Shown piece after piece: positions 5,308 to 7,680 of a stretch of 7,680 nucleotides of DNA. This DNA comes from Anaerolineales bacterium UBA6131. Its GTDB lineage: Bacteria > Chloroflexota > Anaerolineae > UBA2200. The DNA is taken from assembly GCA_002435875.1 (NCBI GenBank), contig DIVN01000127.1, positions 27,406 to 35,085 of the forward strand, read 5' to 3'. The translations under genes and the position numbers were made by a program. Numbering within the stretch: position 1 is the stretch's first letter; each line of letters begins with the position of its first letter. Under the pieces are notes generated by a model that worked only from the letters and a program-made list of their open reading frames with translations, was not told the origin of the DNA and ran no database searches.

Positions 5308-6969
5308 TCAAGCCTTTCTGCGAAGGAAAAGATAGTCGTCAACCTGATTCTCGAACCGGTAATCCGAGTCAATCCATTGGGACAGAGACGGAAACTGCGT
5401 CAATTCGCTACGAGAGCCGGCAGGGCTCAACGGGTTGGCGTCGTTGTCCACTAGGGCTACGTAGAGTGGCGGCTTGCTCTGTACCTCATCCATCAGGTCT
5501 CGGCGCCTTTCTTCGCAGCGACGGTCCTCCTGGTCACAGCGCAGCATATAGGAGAAAATGTATTTTGTGGGAGAGCGACGCGCAGCCAGAAAGTTGACGA
5601 GAGGCTCCGCTCCCCAGATAAGGACCGTGTCGTCCGCAGAAGTATGCTGTCGGATGTACGAAGCTGCGGCAATGCTGCCCACATGCGAAAAGTCCTTTCC
5701 GATGTCAAAAGCTGCATAGTAGGCCTCATCACTCAGCACACCGCGCGCATGGGCCACCGTGCGTCTGTAGTCAGCTAGCCTATCGCTAGCAGAAAGCGCA
5801 AGCAGACCTGCGATGGTCATGATCACAAAAGCGCAGGACATGCCCGGTCGGGAGAGGCGCGATACGCCGCTACGGCATTCTTCCCAGACGGTGACTACGG
5901 CAAATGATGTCAGGATAGAAGCTGGGGCCAGCACAGGGATCCAATGGTATTCAAAGTACTTGCCCTGCACAAAGACCATGCCAAGTGTGGCCCCCAGCAG
6001 CGCCACAACTGTCATCCTCCCGCTCTGTCCGTCCTGCCTCCGGAGCCAGCACCTCAGGATACTCCACACCGCTGCGCCCGTGGGCCAGATCAGCAACTGC
6101 CAATCGGATACGTAGCCAAGGATCACCTCAGCTACGGCCAGCGGTCCGTCGCCCAGAGCCAAACCTCTCGCTCCCACATACGATGCTGAGCCATATGTCC
6201 GCCAGAGTTGTACAAGTTCAGACAATCCACGGCCATAGAGTGCGGCCACTCCCACGAGCAAAGCTGATGCAGCGCCAACGGCCAGAGCAAGAGTGGCCTT
6301 TCCGAGAGATATCTTGGCGTCAGATCCTCGGAATGCGCTGACCCAAAGCCAACAACACAACACCAGCACTGTCAGGCCTGCCGTGGGCTTGAACCAGAAC
6401 GCCAATCCACCGGCAAACCCGCCGACCAGCATGCATCTTAGATCGCGACATCGCAATCCACGCGACAAACCCCAGGCAGCCACCAACAGATATGGCGCCA
6501 TGAAACTCTCGGGGTTGGCGAGCGAGTAGTAGTGCAGGAACCAGTGGTAGCCAAACGCGTAGAGCCATGCGGAGCCAATAGCGATGCGGCGATCCGAGAA
6601 AGCTTCCTGTGCCAACAGATACACAAATGCACCGGTCGCCAAGGTGTAGAGCACATCAAACCCGCGTACGGCCAGTTCGGATCGGCCCAACAGGGAAAAC
6701 GACAGACTGTACATCCAGTAGATCGCGGGAGGCTTGAGATCCCAGACATCCCGGTAGGGCACTCCCCCCTGGCGTATCAGATCGGCAATGTAGGCATATG
6801 CACCCTGATCCCTCGTTAGCGGATAGGACAGTGTGGGCCAGACTGCGAGAGCCAGAGCAACGACCATCACCAAGACCAGCCAGGGGGAAATCCCCCCAGT
6901 CAGTGATGGAGAGGCGGTTGTGCAAGGGGACCTGCCCTTTGCGTGAGAGCTTTCAGCGGCCGGATGCAT
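5308..6969 (-). CDS. GT39/PMT-like membrane glycosyltransferase, complete
   Basis: This is a 553-residue integral membrane protein with GT-C architecture, expected to move a sugar from polyprenyl phosphate to an acceptor on the outer face. After helix 1 (about 29-47) the first outer loop carries TRDQGAYAYI (52-61), then PYRDVWDLKPPAIYWMY (71-87), a strong PMT-2-type signature. The usual Asp-Glu pair is D54-Q55 here. LANPESFMAPYLL (150-162) and FKPTAG (193-198) match later conserved positions. Multiple helices extend to about 395. Residues from about 430 onward form a soluble, probably extracytoplasmic domain (DDTVLIWGAEPLVNFLAARR), as is common in bacterial members. The ATG at 6969 is the only good start near helix 1; AAAGG lies 12 nt upstream, a rather long spacing. 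It follows the stop of the upstream GT39-like gene by 29 nt, so the two are probably cotranscribed. Its acceptor and donor are unknown. Confidence 0.9.
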   Translation of the reverse strand: MHPAAESSHAKGRSPCTTASPSLTGGISPWLVLVMVVALALAVWPTLSYPLTRDQGAYAYIADLIRQGGVPYRDVWDLKPPAIYWMYSLSFSLLGRSELAVRGFDVLYTLATGAFVYLLAQEAFSDRRIAIGSAWLYAFGYHWFLHYYSLANPESFMAPYLLVAAWGLSRGLRCRDLRCMLVGGFAGGLAFWFKPTAGLTVLVLCCWLWVSAFRGSDAKISLGKATLALAVGAASALLVGVAALYGRGLSELVQLWRTYGSASYVGARGLALGDGPLAVAEVILGYVSDWQLLIWPTGAAVWSILRCWLRRQDGQSGRMTVVALLGATLGMVFVQGKYFEYHWIPVLAPASILTSFAVVTVWEECRSGVSRLSRPGMSCAFVIMTIAGLLALSASDRLADYRRTVAHARGVLSDEAYYAAFDIGKDFSHVGSIAAASYIRQHTSADDTVLIWGAEPLVNFLAARRSPTKYIFSYMLRCDQEDRRCEERRRDLMDEVQSKPPLYVALVDNDANPLSPAGSRSELTQFPSLSQWIDSDYRFENQVDDYLFLRRKA

Positions 6970-6998
6970 TGTCAGCCATCGCCTTTCGTGAGAGGCAG

Positions 6999-7680
6999 TC
7001 AGTCGATCACACGGGCACGTAGTTCAGAAGCGTACGCAGCACCAAGAACAGTGCTATGCTGCTTGATGTGCTCAATACTCTCTCCCGTGAGTTGCTTAAG
7101 GGCCCTGCCATCCAGGACCAAATACGCAGCATCCTCAAAGGCCTGGCGCACCTTGGTCTGCGCTGGCTCACCGTGAAACACCATCAGGCTGCCCTGACGG
7201 TCCTGTGTGGCCCAGGTCAACAGAAGATCACGAAAGGAGCTCTGGCGAATGCGCAGGTTTTCGTAGAGCATCTCGCCATAGCTATCTATCCAGAACAGGT
7301 CACCGGGAGCACCGGCAGGCGGATGCGAGGTCATAAAGGTATAGTTGGGCTCGAAGACCAGGATCTTCTGCCCTGGCGGAACCCATTCGTCGATAAGATC
7401 GGCAATCGCTGGATAGACAGGCTTGGACTGCTCCAAGGCTAGGCGAGTCGCAGTGTACTGCTGCCGCAGGGCGCGATAGCCGCCCAACAACACCAAGGCC
7501 ACACAGAGTAGCCGCACGGCAGCCCGCCTGTGCATGCTCAGGTGCAGCAAATTACCAGGACACTTGAATGCGTCACCGTCGGCGGCTACATCCAGAGAGG
7601 TGCCAGCAACCAGACTGAACGGTATAGCTAGCGCAGAAAAGTACGTCGCCCAATAGGTCCGGCTGGTGAGGAAGAATGCC
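6999..7680 (-). CDS. GT39-like membrane glycosyltransferase, C-terminal part (partial, starts beyond right edge)
   Basis: The frame is open from the right edge to the TGA at 6999, giving 226 residues. It has no credible start inside the window: an in-frame TTG at 7550 falls in mid-domain and has no ribosome site. The first visible segment, FFLTSRTYWATYFSALAIPFSLVAG, corresponds to the late helix of GT39-like proteins (compare SYYPQYFVQAVPPLCLLGA in the leftmost gene). It is followed by a last transmembrane helix (VRLLCVALVLLGGY) and an extracytoplasmic tail with VPPGQKILVFEPNYTFMTS, typical of the family's C-terminal domain. The catalytic loop is not in view, so the enzyme class rests on these tail similarities and on the neighbours. 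It is a third GT-C protein in the locus and sits 29 nt upstream of the complete one. Confidence 0.72.
   Translation of the reverse strand, partial: AFFLTSRTYWATYFSALAIPFSLVAGTSLDVAADGDAFKCPGNLLHLSMHRRAAVRLLCVALVLLGGYRALRQQYTATRLALEQSKPVYPAIADLIDEWVPPGQKILVFEPNYTFMTSHPPAGAPGDLFWIDSYGEMLYENLRIRQSSFRDLLLTWATQDRQGSLMVFHGEPAQTKVRQAFEDAAYLVLDGRALKQLTGESIEHIKQHSTVLGAAYASELRARVID

Noticed and set aside
7548..7550. TTG at 7550 as the start of the right-edge gene
   Set aside because: The frame stays open to the window edge, and the 43 upstream codons encode a typical late GT39 segment, so the gene begins outside the window.

Overview
The window is almost entirely coding, and every gene supported here lies on the minus strand, so transcription runs from high to low coordinates. 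Composition is moderately GC-rich. Bacterial-style Shine-Dalgarno sites, GTG starts and very short or overlapping gene junctions mark it as bacterial. The set (GT-C membrane glycosyltransferases, GT2 enzymes, an extended SDR and a SPASM-like radical SAM protein) suits a surface-glycan or glycolipid locus. The SDR reminds me of sequences from Chloroflexota-like genomes, but that is recollection and the taxon is unproven.

Layout in order of transcription. (1) 7680-6999: C-terminal part of a GT39-like membrane glycosyltransferase whose start lies beyond the right edge. (2) 6969-5308: a complete 553-residue GT39/PMT-like membrane glycosyltransferase, 29 nt downstream of gene 1. (3) 5307-5184: the only sizeable non-coding gap (124 bp). 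It carries a TATAAT -10-like hexamer and a perfectly nested 13-bp hairpin with a GTGA loop, directly ahead of the next gene. (4) 5183-4128: a membrane-anchored GT2 glycosyltransferase. (5) 4115-2946: a radical SAM protein with a C-terminal SPASM-like cysteine set. (6) 2919-2242: a soluble DPM1-like polyprenyl-phosphate glycosyltransferase (GT2). (7) 2239-1193: an NAD-dependent sugar-nucleotide epimerase/dehydratase-like SDR in which the catalytic Tyr is replaced by Asn. (8) 1154 (or 1196) to 1: N-terminal part of another GT39-like membrane glycosyltransferase, running off the left edge.

Genes 4 to 8 look like one operon: gaps are 12, 26 and 2 nt, and the last junction is either a 4-nt overlap or 38 nt depending on the start of the final gene. 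A working model, by inference, follows. The SDR shapes a nucleotide sugar. The soluble GT2 loads a sugar on polyprenyl phosphate at the inner face of the membrane. The GT-C enzymes use such lipid-linked donors on the outer face. The anchored GT2 adds a sugar from a nucleotide donor. The radical SAM protein modifies an unknown substrate, either a glycan or lipid intermediate or a peptide encoded elsewhere. No RNA genes, mobile elements, CRISPR arrays or plus-strand genes were found.
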